Shown here in pieces: positions 8,546 to 16,861 of a stretch of DNA of 64,000 nt. The first letter of the stretch is position 1, and each line of letters starts with the position of its first letter. A program made the position numbers and the translations under genes. Source of the DNA: Nitrosomonas sp. (GTDB lineage: Bacteria; Pseudomonadota; Gammaproteobacteria; Burkholderiales; Nitrosomonadaceae); assembly GCF_020852615.1 (NCBI RefSeq), contig NZ_JADZAJ010000041.1:1-64000 (forward strand), written 5' to 3'. Under the pieces are notes generated by a model. It did not search any database. It was not told the origin of the DNA and saw nothing but the letters and a program-made list of their open reading frames with translations.

Positions 8546-8893
8546 ATGGACATTCAAATCAAAAGAGCTTACGAACCGGCTGATCCGGCAGATGGCTGCC
8601 GTATTCTGGTGGATCGACTCTGGCCGCGCGGATTGAAAAAAGAACAGGTGGCGTGTGATCTGTGGCTGAAAGAAATTGCACCAAGTACGGATTTACGCAA
8701 ATGGTTTAACCACGAGCATGAAAAATGGCCGGAATTCCAGCGGCGCTATCGGGATGAACTGTCTGCCAGTGCTGATGTGAAAGAACTGCTGGACAGAGCA
8801 GCCCGAGGACGGCTGACACTGGTATACGGCGCGCATGATCAGGAATGCAATCAGGCGGTGGTACTACGGGATTATCTGCTGGAGCTGTGCTGA
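8546..8893 (+). CDS. DUF488 (YeaO-like) protein
   Basis: A 115-residue cytoplasmic protein of the DUF488 family. It shows RILVDRLWPRGLKKE near the N-terminus, the central W-FNHEHEKWPEF segment and a late LVYGAHD. The biochemical role of the family is not established. ATG 8546 (MDIQIKRAYEPADP) matches the usual family start; longer in-frame openings run into the upstream ABC promoter. It is divergent from the ABC operon with a 54-base gap, so the two share a promoter region. Confidence 0.85.
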   Translation: MDIQIKRAYEPADPADGCRILVDRLWPRGLKKEQVACDLWLKEIAPSTDLRKWFNHEHEKWPEFQRRYRDELSASADVKELLDRAARGRLTLVYGAHDQECNQAVVLRDYLLELC

Positions 8894-9001
8894 GAAGGTT
8901 CTGTTTTACATGGATACGGTGGCTGATTGAGGATTTTTCAAATCGAGCGTTGCACTTCAAATTTGCATCCGGGAATATAAACAGAACGCATAATGCGCAT
9001 A

Positions 9002-9020
9002 AGCTATTGTATAAATAGCT
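9002..9020. promoter_or_regulatory. Palindrome upstream of the pch operon, possible operator
   Basis: AGCTATT, a five-base spacer GTATA and AATAGCT form a perfect 7+7 inverted repeat 57 bases ahead of the pchC start. The AT-rich centre is typical of repressor or activator sites. A second small symmetry, GCAT-5-GCAT, lies just upstream near 8988. No regulator gene is adjacent. Confidence 0.35.
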
Positions 9021-9076
9021 GTTATATCTTTTTTGTTGAGTGACTTGTTTCGTCAGCAATAAACGGAGGTATCAAA

Positions 9077-9433
9077 ATGTTTTTTCTTAAAGAAAATTGG
9101 GCTGGAAAACGAATCTTCATGACCAGTATTACGCTATCCACGATATGGCTTGTTCTGTTCGTTTATATGATTGAAGAAGCTGTCGGGAAAGATATTGGAA
9201 ATAGCGATCAGTGGTCAGGTGGAAGAAACGTTTACGACACGATATGCCAGCATTGTCACGAAACCGGGGTAGGTCCTGTTATCAAAGGCCGGCAACTGCC
9301 GGTTGAGTATATTACTCATGTCGTACGGCACGGATTTCGAGCCATGCCGGCCTTTCCCGAGCCATATATCAGCAATGAAGATTTGAAATCGCTTGGACAG
9401 TATATTCAGCAAACCACTTCTGAAAAAAAGTGA
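9077..9433 (+). CDS. pchC: p-Cresol methylhydroxylase cytochrome c subunit
   Basis: A 118-residue class I cytochrome c with an N-terminal signal anchor (about 14-32). The single haem site is CQHCH, and RAMPAFPEPYISNEDL supplies the axial Met. VYDTICQHCH, VGPVIKGRQLP and FRAMPAF closely resemble the Pseudomonas PchC sequence as I recall it. The subunit takes electrons from the flavoprotein PchF, which hydroxylates the methyl group of 4-alkylphenols by dehydrogenation and hydration in the periplasm. It is first in a pchC-pchX-pchF run and has a good GGAGGT site six bases before ATG. Confidence 0.85.
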   Translation: MFFLKENWAGKRIFMTSITLSTIWLVLFVYMIEEAVGKDIGNSDQWSGGRNVYDTICQHCHETGVGPVIKGRQLPVEYITHVVRHGFRAMPAFPEPYISNEDLKSLGQYIQQTTSEKK

Positions 9434-9443
9434 GGGTGATTCT

Positions 9444-10154
9444 ATGGATACGCAACGTCGCCTGTTACTCAAAAGTATCGCTCTGGGTGGAATTTCAGGT
9501 TGTCTCGGATGGGTGGGTTCAGGTACTGCCCTGGCTGCTGCCAGGCAAACTCAATCTGCCGGGCTGATCAATCCTGTCACAACTCTGCTGCTGGTAAATC
9601 GGAAGGCTGAATATTCAGCTTTTCTGCAAGGAGCAAGAGTTACCGGGAATACCAATATAAAAATATATGACCTCGACTCCGAGCGGGATTTTCTGTCATC
9701 ACTACAGCGCCATATTAGCGGGATGTCAACAGAAGGGCTTATCGTTACAGGTCTGGCGGATGATGCTCACGGTACGCTTATTATCGATCAGGCGCGTTCT
9801 CTGGGTGCCTGTATGCGCTGGCTGGGACAACATACAGTGGAGTCGGGACAATCCCGTCATTTGTTGTATAGCAGCGAGATTGCTGGTGATCGCGGTGGGT
9901 TGTTTGGTCGCCGGCTTGCATCGCATGGCTTTAGCTGTATCTCTGAAGGAGGCCGGATGAGAGAAGGACAGCCATTATATGAGCCCGTTTTGTACACTCG
10001 TGAAGGAGGTACGGAAGATTTGCAATGGAGTATGGACCTTGGATTTGCGCTGGTCGGCAATGACCCGGCCGATTTTTCGAATATTTCACAGATTGACAGT
10101 AACTCGATCGTGCCACTGAACGGACATTTTATTTCCTTTACCTTTGAGATTTGA
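9444..10154 (+). CDS. pchX: Exported protein between the cresol hydroxylase subunits (PchX position)
   Basis: A 236-residue protein with a twin-arginine-type leader (MDTQRRLLLKSIALGG, cleavage near TALAAA). The mature part has no motif I recognise; it contains alternating beta-like and helical stretches and no haem or metal-ligand cluster. ATG 9444 is chosen because GAGGGTGAT precedes it and the leader starts there. In Pseudomonas the genes run pchA-pchC-pchX-pchF with an unassigned pchX in the same position, so the symbol is by synteny. A role in export or assembly of the flavocytochrome is inference. Confidence 0.65.
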   Translation: MDTQRRLLLKSIALGGISGCLGWVGSGTALAAARQTQSAGLINPVTTLLLVNRKAEYSAFLQGARVTGNTNIKIYDLDSERDFLSSLQRHISGMSTEGLIVTGLADDAHGTLIIDQARSLGACMRWLGQHTVESGQSRHLLYSSEIAGDRGGLFGRRLASHGFSCISEGGRMREGQPLYEPVLYTREGGTEDLQWSMDLGFALVGNDPADFSNISQIDSNSIVPLNGHFISFTFEI

Positions 10155-10165
10155 GGAGATTCACT

Positions 10166-11734
10166 ATGAGCGAACAAAAGTATGCTGTGTTGCCCCGGGG
10201 AATTTCCCAGCAGGAATTTCAGAAAGCCATCGAAGAATTTCAAAAGCTGCTTGGTGATGAAAATGTATTGACCAAACCAGAACAGCTGGTCCCCTACACA
10301 AAAATCATGATGCCGGTTGCTGATTCCGAACATGCTCCGTCGGCTGCTCTGGTCGCAACGACTGTGGAACAGGTTCAGGGAATTGTCAGGATCTGTAACA
10401 AATACAAGATTCCCATCTGGACTATTTCTACCGGTCGCAATTTTGGCTATGGCTCTGCTGCCCCGCAGCATCGTGGACAGGTGATACTGGATCTCAAAAG
10501 AATGAACAAAATCATTCATGTTGATCCGGATCTGTGTACAGCACTGGTTGAGCCCGGGGTAACTTATGGGCAGCTATATGACTACCTGCAGAAAAACAAT
10601 CTGCCATTAATGCTGTCATTTTCCGCGCCATCTGTCATTGCCGGGCCGGTTGGCAATACCATGGACCGTGGCGTCGGCTATACCCCGTATGGCGAGCATT
10701 TTATGATGCAATGCGGTATGGAATTGGTATTGGCCAATGGTGAAATACTGAGAACCGGAATGGGAAGTGTTAAAAATGAAAACAGCTGGCAGGTTTTCAA
10801 GTGGGGATATGGTCCAACTTTGGATGGCATGTTTACCCAGTCCAATTACGGTATCTGTACCAAGATGGGTTTCTGGCTGATGCCCAGACCTCCGGTAATC
10901 AAACCATTTGAGATCCGGTACGAAAATGAATCTGATATAACGGATATTGTCGAGCTGCTGCGCCCGCTGCGAATTGCCCAGATCATTCCAAATTCAGTCG
11001 TGATTGCCAATATACTTTGGGAAGCAGGGAGCGCCAATGTGCGCCGTTCTGAATATGTAACTGGAGGTGGCGCAACACCGGATTCAGTACTCAGGCAAAT
11101 CCAGCGTGATAAAAATCTGGGTGCCTGGAATGTTTATGCCGCACTGTACGGTACTCAGGAACAGGTTGACGTTAACTGGAAGATTGTTACTGAAACGATC
11201 AAAAAATCAGGTAAGGGTAAGATCATTACTCAGGAAGAAGCGGGCAATACTCAGCCATTCAAGTATCGTGCCGAGCTGATGTCCGGGATACCCAACCTGC
11301 AGGAATTTGGATTGTATAACTGGCGTGGTGGTGGCGGCTCCATGTGGTTTGCGCCAGTCAGTCAGGCTCGTGGCAGCGAATGTGATAGACAGAAGACGCT
11401 GGCAAAAAAAATTCTCAACAAATACGGCCTGGATTACGTGGGTGAATTTATTGTCGGCTGGCGTGATATGCATCACGTCATCGATGTGCTGTACGACCGT
11501 ACCAGCAAAGAAGAAACCGAGTCTGCCTACCGGTGTTTTCATGAGCTGATCAATGAGTTCGAAAAGGAAGGTTATGCTGTTTACCGCGTTAACACTGCCT
11601 TTATGGAGCGTGTTGCACAGAGTTATGGCCCGGTAAAGCGCCGGGTCGAACATGCAATTAAACGGGCACTTGACCCCAACAATATTCTGGCACCGGGAAA
11701 ATCCGGAATTGATCTTGATACTTTTAAGGAATAA
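10166..11734 (+). CDS. pchF: p-Cresol methylhydroxylase flavoprotein subunit
   Basis: A 522-residue FAD enzyme of the vanillyl-alcohol oxidase/PCMH family. It converts p-cresol to 4-hydroxybenzyl alcohol and on to 4-hydroxybenzaldehyde. The FAD-binding PCMH domain holds WTISTGRNFGYGSAAP (85-100) and GPVGNTMDRGVGYTPYGEHF. In EFGLYNWRGGGG the tyrosine is residue 384, the number of the Tyr that covalently holds FAD in the Pseudomonas enzyme. Near-identity to PchF is apparent throughout, as far as I recall that sequence. ATG 10166 follows GAGGAG. There is no pchA aldehyde dehydrogenase next to it. The protein lacks its own signal peptide, so it presumably reaches the periplasm with a partner. Confidence 0.93.
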   Translation: MSEQKYAVLPRGISQQEFQKAIEEFQKLLGDENVLTKPEQLVPYTKIMMPVADSEHAPSAALVATTVEQVQGIVRICNKYKIPIWTISTGRNFGYGSAAPQHRGQVILDLKRMNKIIHVDPDLCTALVEPGVTYGQLYDYLQKNNLPLMLSFSAPSVIAGPVGNTMDRGVGYTPYGEHFMMQCGMELVLANGEILRTGMGSVKNENSWQVFKWGYGPTLDGMFTQSNYGICTKMGFWLMPRPPVIKPFEIRYENESDITDIVELLRPLRIAQIIPNSVVIANILWEAGSANVRRSEYVTGGGATPDSVLRQIQRDKNLGAWNVYAALYGTQEQVDVNWKIVTETIKKSGKGKIITQEEAGNTQPFKYRAELMSGIPNLQEFGLYNWRGGGGSMWFAPVSQARGSECDRQKTLAKKILNKYGLDYVGEFIVGWRDMHHVIDVLYDRTSKEETESAYRCFHELINEFEKEGYAVYRVNTAFMERVAQSYGPVKRRVEHAIKRALDPNNILAPGKSGIDLDTFKE

Positions 11735-11776
11735 TGGTTCCTGAGATATGGTTTTTCGAGATACCCAATATTTATT

Positions 11777-12268
11777 ATGAAAAAAATCAGAATCGGGCAG
11801 GGGTTTGATATTCACCCGCTGGTGGTCGGGCGTGATCTCATCATCGGCGGGGTGGTCATTCCGTATGAAAAGGGGTTACTGGGTCATTCGGATGCGGATG
11901 TACTGCTGCATGCCTTGTGTGATGCACTGCTGGGTGCGGCTGCACTGGGTGACATTGGCCGGCATTTTTCTGATACGGATGCGCGCTACAAAGGTATCGA
12001 CAGTCGCAGGCTGGTGCGTGAAGTTCACCGGCTGCTGACTGAAGCAGGCTATCAGGTGGTGAATGTTGATGCGACCATCATCGCACAGGCGCCCAAAATG
12101 GCACCGCATATTCCGGGGATGATCGCCAACATCGCGCAGGATCTTGCTATCCCGCCGGGTGATATCAACGTTAAAGCAAAAACGGCTGAAAAACTCGGTG
12201 TGGTCGGGCGCGGGGAGGGCATCGTTGCGGAAGTGGTTTGTCTGATCGCGGGCAGAAACGAGGTCTGA
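11777..12268 (+). CDS. ispF: 2-C-methyl-D-erythritol 2,4-cyclodiphosphate synthase
   Basis: A 163-residue IspF of the MEP isoprenoid pathway, closing CDP-ME-2-phosphate to the cyclodiphosphate with release of CMP. The metal-ligand signature GFDIHPL lies at 9-15, followed by [20 protein letters not shown] at about 34-53, [11 protein letters not shown], and the C-terminal [17 protein letters not shown]. Length and motifs are full for the family. ispD is not adjacent. thpR follows six bases later, suggesting cotranscription through rimI. Confidence 0.97.
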   Translation: MKKIRIGQGFDIHPLVVGRDLIIGGVVIPYEKGLLGHSDADVLLHALCDALLGAAALGDIGRHFSDTDARYKGIDSRRLVREVHRLLTEAGYQVVNVDATIIAQAPKMAPHIPGMIANIAQDLAIPPGDINVKAKTAEKLGVVGRGEGIVAEVVCLIAGRNEV

Positions 12269-12273
12269 GCACC

Positions 12274-12819
12274 ATGTCTGACACGTCGTCTCCGGTCAGG
12301 CTGTTTTTTGCATTGTGGCCGCCGGAAGCCGTACGCGAGCAACTGGCGCGATTGGCTAGAAAGATTGCAGATCACTGCCCCGGCCGTCCTGTACGACCGG
12401 AAAATCTGCATCTGACGCTGGCGTTTCTGGGAGAAACAGACCGCAATATGATTCCGGCATTGCGTCAGGCGGGTTCAGTCATTCAAAATGTATCGTTTGA
12501 TCTGCTGCTGGACAAGCTGTACTGCTGGGGTAAAGGCAATATCATCGCTGCCGGAATTTCGCAAAACAGTCATGAACTGGCGGCACTGGCACAGGAGTTG
12601 CGCAATCAGCTGACTGCTGCCGGAGTGCGTTATGACATGGTGAAATTCGTGCCGCATGTTACGCTGGTGCGCAATGCAAAATGTAATCACATATCTGAAA
12701 TAATCCGCCCTGTTACCTGGACAGCCACACACTGGTCGCTGGTGCAGTCCCGGCTATCCCAATACGGATCAGTCTATCAATCGCTTGCAGACTGGACACT
12801 CGCGCCACCGGATAATTAA
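12274..12819 (+). CDS. thpR: RNA 2',3'-cyclic phosphodiesterase (2H superfamily)
   Basis: A 181-residue LigT/ThpR enzyme with the two HxTx motifs of the 2H phosphoesterases, HLTL in NLHLTLAFLGET and HVTL in FVPHVTLVRN, plus the N-terminal RLFFALWPP. It hydrolyses 2',3'-cyclic phosphates of RNA and can join tRNA halves in vitro. ATG 12274 is the first plausible start, six bases after ispF. Its stop TAA shares its last A with the ATG of tsaB, a tight coupling. Confidence 0.93.
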   Translation: MSDTSSPVRLFFALWPPEAVREQLARLARKIADHCPGRPVRPENLHLTLAFLGETDRNMIPALRQAGSVIQNVSFDLLLDKLYCWGKGNIIAAGISQNSHELAALAQELRNQLTAAGVRYDMVKFVPHVTLVRNAKCNHISEIIRPVTWTATHWSLVQSRLSQYGSVYQSLADWTLAPPDN

Positions 12820-13496
12820 TGAACATCGTCGCATTTGATACCTCAACCGAATATTGCTCCCTTGCGCTGTGGCTGGATGGCAGGCTTATCAGCCGGGATG
12901 TGCTGGCGGGACAGCGTCATTCCGAATTGCTGTTGCCGATGCTGCAAACCATGCTGAATGAGGCCGGGGTTACGCTCAACCGGATTGACGGTATTGCTTT
13001 TGGAGCAGGCCCGGGTTCATTCACCGGGTTGCGCATTGCCTGTAGCGTCGCGCAGGGGCTGGCATTTTCTCAGGATATACCGGTTGTCGGAATCAGTACG
13101 CTGGAGGCACTGGCACAACGGGTAGATACGCCTAAAGTACTGGCCGTGCTGGATGCACGCATGGGTGAACTCTATTTCGCTGCATATGAAAAAGCAGCAA
13201 CCGGCTGGTCTGCTGTCCATGAACCCCTGCTGTGCCGGCCGGAAACGGCTCCGGCAGTATCCGGGGGCGGGTGGACAGGCTGCGGCAGCGGTTTTGATCT
13301 GTATCAGCCTGGCCTGTCTGAACATTACAATGGCAACCTGCAGCAGATCATTTCCGGCTGTTATCCGCATGCCAGGGAAATGGTGCAAATGGCAGTGATC
13401 CAATTTGACAATGGAGAGGGCAAAGCAGCAGAAGAAGCACTGCCGGTGTATATCCGCAACAAAGTCGCGCTGAAAGAAAGCGAGCGGGGGCGATAG
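12819..13496 (+). CDS. tsaB: tRNA threonylcarbamoyladenosine biosynthesis protein TsaB
   Basis: A 225-residue ASKHA-fold protein needed with TsaC, TsaD and TsaE to make t6A37 in ANN-decoding tRNAs. Family motifs are IVAFDTSTEYCSLAL at the N-terminus, GQRHSELLLPM, and AFGAGPGSFTGLRI in the ATPase core. It overlaps thpR by one base and rimI starts three bases after its stop. The tsaB-rimI neighbourhood is common in proteobacteria. Confidence 0.96.
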   Translation: MNIVAFDTSTEYCSLALWLDGRLISRDVLAGQRHSELLLPMLQTMLNEAGVTLNRIDGIAFGAGPGSFTGLRIACSVAQGLAFSQDIPVVGISTLEALAQRVDTPKVLAVLDARMGELYFAAYEKAATGWSAVHEPLLCRPETAPAVSGGGWTGCGSGFDLYQPGLSEHYNGNLQQIISGCYPHAREMVQMAVIQFDNGEGKAAEEALPVYIRNKVALKESERGR

Positions 13497-13498
13497 CA

Positions 13499-14023
13499 AT
13501 GGAAACGGCAGCGACCGGCAACTCCCGGATCAGCATTCGTGAAATGCGTGAGGAAGATCTGGAACAGGTTATCCGCATCGAGCATGAGATTTTTCTCTTC
13601 CCTTGGTCGATCATCAACTTCAGTGATTCAATCAGGGCCGGCTACCATTGTCGCGTGCTGATACAGCCAGGCGCCGGATCCGGGACTGAACCGGGCGCCA
13701 AACCTGATACAGAGATATCGGGTGCGGATGTGGTGGCGGGTTACGGCATTCTCATGGTCGGACCGGGTGAAGCGCATGTACTGACACTGGGGGTGGGGTT
13801 TGCCTGGCAGAATCAGGGGCTGGGTGGCAAGATGCTGCACCACCTGATTGAGCTTTCCAGAGAGCATCAGGCGGACTATGTGTTGCTGGATGTGCGCGAA
13901 TCCAATACCGGGGCGGCAAACCTGTACCGCCGCCTTGGATTTCAGCAGATTGCCGTGCGCAAGGGCTATTACCCGGCAATGTGCGGGCGCGAAGATGCGC
14001 TGGTCATGAGACTGGAACTGTGA
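13499..14023 (+). CDS. rimI: Ribosomal protein S18-alanine N-acetyltransferase
   Basis: A 174-residue GNAT acetyltransferase that acetylates the N-terminus of ribosomal protein S18. The core has IRIEHEIFLFPWS, the acetyl-CoA loop QNQGLGGKML, and the RimI-typical LDVRESNTGAANLYRRLGF. It is about 20-25 residues longer than usual because of a Gly/Pro/Glu-rich insert at about 58-78 (GAGSGTEPGAKPDTE) between two beta strands. It is coupled to tsaB. Confidence 0.93.
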   Translation: METAATGNSRISIREMREEDLEQVIRIEHEIFLFPWSIINFSDSIRAGYHCRVLIQPGAGSGTEPGAKPDTEISGADVVAGYGILMVGPGEAHVLTLGVGFAWQNQGLGGKMLHHLIELSREHQADYVLLDVRESNTGAANLYRRLGFQQIAVRKGYYPAMCGREDALVMRLEL

Positions 14024-14080
14024 ATCCGAAGATACAGATTCCCGGATTTTCCGGTTTGTCTGATTAAACGGTGTACAACC

Positions 14081-14827
14081 ATGGATCCAAATAGGCTCAA
14101 GGAACTCGGGTTGTTACCGGCGTGGCGCATCAGGCCGGGTGCCATTCCCGGACAACCTTCCGTTCAGTTACCTGCCGCATCATCTGCAGGCGCACCCGCT
14201 GTGGAGGATGCTTTGTCAGCAGAGGATCGTACAGCCGTTATCGCTCGTGCCGGCTGGGATCAGTTGCGGCAGAGGGTCAGCAGTTGCACCGCCTGTCCGC
14301 TCAGTCAGACGCGCAAGCAAACCGTGTTCGGTGTCGGTGATGAACAGGCTGACTGGCTGTTTATTGGAGAAGGGCCGGGCGCGCGCGAGGATGAGCTGGG
14401 TGAACCGTTTGTCGGCCAGGCCGGGAAACTGCTCGATAACATGCTGCAGACGATTCATCTTGAGCGTGGCAAGAATGTCTATATTGCCAATATCGTGAAA
14501 TGTCGCCCGCCGGGAAATCGTAATCCGCTGGATGCAGAAGCGGAACAGTGTCGCCCCTATCTGCTGCGCCAGATTGCATTGATTCAGCCCAGGCTGATCG
14601 TGGCACTGGGCAAGGTGGCTGCCCAGAACCTGCTTGCCACCGATGCCAGCATTGCCAGCCTGCGCGGCAGGTTGCATGAATTCTCCGGTATTCCCCTGAT
14701 CGTTACCTATCACCCGGCCTATCTGCTGCGATCACTGGCTGACAAAGCCAAAGCATGGGAAGACCTGTGCTTTGCCCGCGCAACCATGCAGGCCATGCAG
14801 AATCTGCCGGCTGTCCCCCGGCTGTAA
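14081..14827 (+). CDS. Family-4 uracil-DNA glycosylase (Fe-S type)
   Basis: A 248-residue glycosylase that removes uracil from DNA. The catalytic core starts near residue 60 after a Pro/Ala-rich extension. Fe-S cysteines are visible in CTACPL, the CRPP motif and EQCRPYL. Active-site motifs are [20 protein letters not shown] and HPAYLLR. The N-terminal stretch ([17 protein letters not shown]) resembles the short DNA-polymerase-linked leader seen in many betaproteobacterial copies. It lies 57 bases after rimI on the same strand. Confidence 0.92.
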   Translation: MDPNRLKELGLLPAWRIRPGAIPGQPSVQLPAASSAGAPAVEDALSAEDRTAVIARAGWDQLRQRVSSCTACPLSQTRKQTVFGVGDEQADWLFIGEGPGAREDELGEPFVGQAGKLLDNMLQTIHLERGKNVYIANIVKCRPPGNRNPLDAEAEQCRPYLLRQIALIQPRLIVALGKVAAQNLLATDASIASLRGRLHEFSGIPLIVTYHPAYLLRSLADKAKAWEDLCFARATMQAMQNLPAVPRL

Positions 14828-14840
14828 GCGGTTTTATTGT

Positions 14841-15440
14841 TCAGGCTGCTGTCAGCCGCCGGGCGCGGAAGGCACGGCCTGCTTTTTCGGGGTCCAGCAC
14901 GGGCAGCATGCGTATGGTACTGCCGCTGCCAATCCGTGCCAGTTTGCCGGAATGGATCACACATTTCAGATCATCGCCCGCCGATCCGCCAAACTGCAGT
15001 AATGCCGGTTCCCATTCGACGAGTTCAATCGATTTCAGGGTGGGGATGGCAAACCCTGTCGCTTTATCGTCAATTTCCACTGCCGGAATAGTCGTGGCGG
15101 ATGAAGTTCTGTTCCGGGCTGCCGACATCCGCCAGCACTACGATTTCACCATTGGATTTCAACCCTGCATTACTCAATACCAGAAACCGCTGTGATACCG
15201 AAGCCGGAAAAGACGTTCCGGGAATGACACCGCTGAACAATTCCGGGTGTGGCAAGGCACATCGTCACTTCGCCGGAACAGATGCGTACAGCATCAATTA
15301 CCTGATTTGTGTACACCGCTGGCATCAATGACAGGTTGCAGAGCGTATTCTGCCGGTTCATTCGGCCACGCGATAAAACGTACCGCCTGAAAATGGAGGA
15401 GAGGGCCTGGCATGGATAAAGGCGGAAATACTTGCCTTTT
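14841..15440 (-). pseudogene. Frameshifted remnant of an unrecognised protein
   Basis: On the minus strand, protein-like pieces continue one another across three reading frames. In order they are PSPPFSGGTFYRV, WPNEPAEYALQPVIDASG, VIDAVRICSGEV, ELFSGVIPGTSFPASVSQ with LVLSNAGLKSNGEIVVLADVG, and IPAVEIDDKATGFAIPTLK through RIGSGSTIRMLPVLDPEKAG to a stop near 14841. Breaks fall near 15375, 15290, 15240 and 15115. No single frame spans it and I do not recognise the family. It reads as a decayed gene of at least 190 codons; the upstream limit is approximate. Confidence 0.55.
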
Positions 15441-15506
15441 TACCCGGTTTGCCTGCCAGATCAGGGAATTAACATTGGCAAACCATACTTATAACAGGAA
15501 AATGCC

Positions 15507-16820
15507 ATGCAGAATCACAGAAACGGGTGGAGGCTGATCCCGGTTACATTAGCCTTGCACACCATGCCGGTACTGGCAACAAACGGCCATATTCTCCACG
15601 GGGTCGGGCCCATTAATCAATCCATGGGCGGGGCTGGAATAGCGACATCGATCGATGCGATCGGGTCCAACCATAACAATGTGTCGTCGATTTCCTTTCT
15701 TGACACAAGTTCCATTGAGTTTGCTCTGGAGCTGTTTATCCCAAACCGGAGTTTTTCCGGGACCGTCAATGGCGGTCCTTCCGGTACCGTGGACAGTAAG
15801 ACCCGCGAAGCGATCCTGCCCTCTTTTGGCCTCGTGTACAAGACACAAGGCCCCTGGGCATTCGGATTTTCAGCAATGGGAATATCAGGATTCGGCGTGG
15901 ATTACCCGGCCAACAATCCGAATCCTGGCGGCAATTTCAATCCTCTGGCGTTACCCCAGTCAATGGGTGGGTTTGGTGCTGTTTACTCGAATTGCCAGAT
16001 GATGCAGTTGACCCCTTCAGTGGCGTACCAGTTGACACCAGATTTATCGCTGGGTGTGGGAGTGAATGTTGATTGGGCTGCGATGGTAGTCGATCCCTGG
16101 CCTGGTACTACTCCCAACGCATCTGGTTTTCCCACCGGCACACATGCTGCTTCCACCTGGGGGTGGGGGGTTACTGTCGGTGCAACTTACAGATTGCTTG
16201 ATCAGCTGAAACTCGGCCTGGTATTCAAAAGTCCGCAGTGGTTTGGCAGCTTTTCCTGGAATTCCCAGTATCCCGATGGTACGCCAGCGAACTTTCGTTT
16301 CCGGCTGGACTATCCCATGATCATCGGTGGCGGACTGAGTTATCAGCCTGTTGAACCCCTGCTGCTGGCGCTTGATGTCAAATGGATCAATTACAGCGGT
16401 ACAAAAGGTTTCGAACAGAAGAACTGGGCGATGACCGCTTCGGGGCCGTTTGTTCAGGGGTTTGGATGGCGGGATATCTGGACGGTATCACTTGGTGCGC
16501 AGTATAAGGTTACGCCTGCTTTTGCCGTGCGTGCGGGCTATAACTACGGGGGAAGTCCCATTTCTTCCGGACAGCAGTTCTTCAATGTCTTTGCTCCGGC
16601 CATTGTCCGCCATCACCTGACTGCAGGTGCCGGCTACGAGCTGACCCGCCGTCTGGGGCTGAATGTTTCCTACTATCACGCTTTCTCGGCGGAACAGTCC
16701 GGTACTTTCATCAGTGACGGTACGGGCATGGTTCCGATTAACCAGCCGATTCCCGGAACGCAGGTAACCAACCGGTTGCATGAGAATTCGATCGCGATGC
16801 AAGTCACTTACAAATTCTGA
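15507..16820 (+). CDS. FadL/TodX-type outer-membrane transport protein
   Basis: A 437-residue outer-membrane beta-barrel of the OMPP1/FadL/TodX family, which takes up hydrophobic substrates such as fatty acids or aromatics. After the signal peptide (about 1-24, ending MPVLA) comes the hatch-like NGHILHGVGPINQSMGGAG. Alternating amphipathic strands follow, with SPQWFGSFSWNSQ and VRAGYNYG, ending in a terminal Phe (MQVTYKF) as usual for barrels. The gene stands alone. A role in taking up aromatic substrates for the nearby pch operon is possible but not shown. Confidence 0.9.
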   Translation: MQNHRNGWRLIPVTLALHTMPVLATNGHILHGVGPINQSMGGAGIATSIDAIGSNHNNVSSISFLDTSSIEFALELFIPNRSFSGTVNGGPSGTVDSKTREAILPSFGLVYKTQGPWAFGFSAMGISGFGVDYPANNPNPGGNFNPLALPQSMGGFGAVYSNCQMMQLTPSVAYQLTPDLSLGVGVNVDWAAMVVDPWPGTTPNASGFPTGTHAASTWGWGVTVGATYRLLDQLKLGLVFKSPQWFGSFSWNSQYPDGTPANFRFRLDYPMIIGGGLSYQPVEPLLLALDVKWINYSGTKGFEQKNWAMTASGPFVQGFGWRDIWTVSLGAQYKVTPAFAVRAGYNYGGSPISSGQQFFNVFAPAIVRHHLTAGAGYELTRRLGLNVSYYHAFSAEQSGTFISDGTGMVPINQPIPGTQVTNRLHENSIAMQVTYKF

Positions 16821-16861
16821 TTTTTCCCGGGTGCACTTTGACAGTTAATTTTTATATCATT

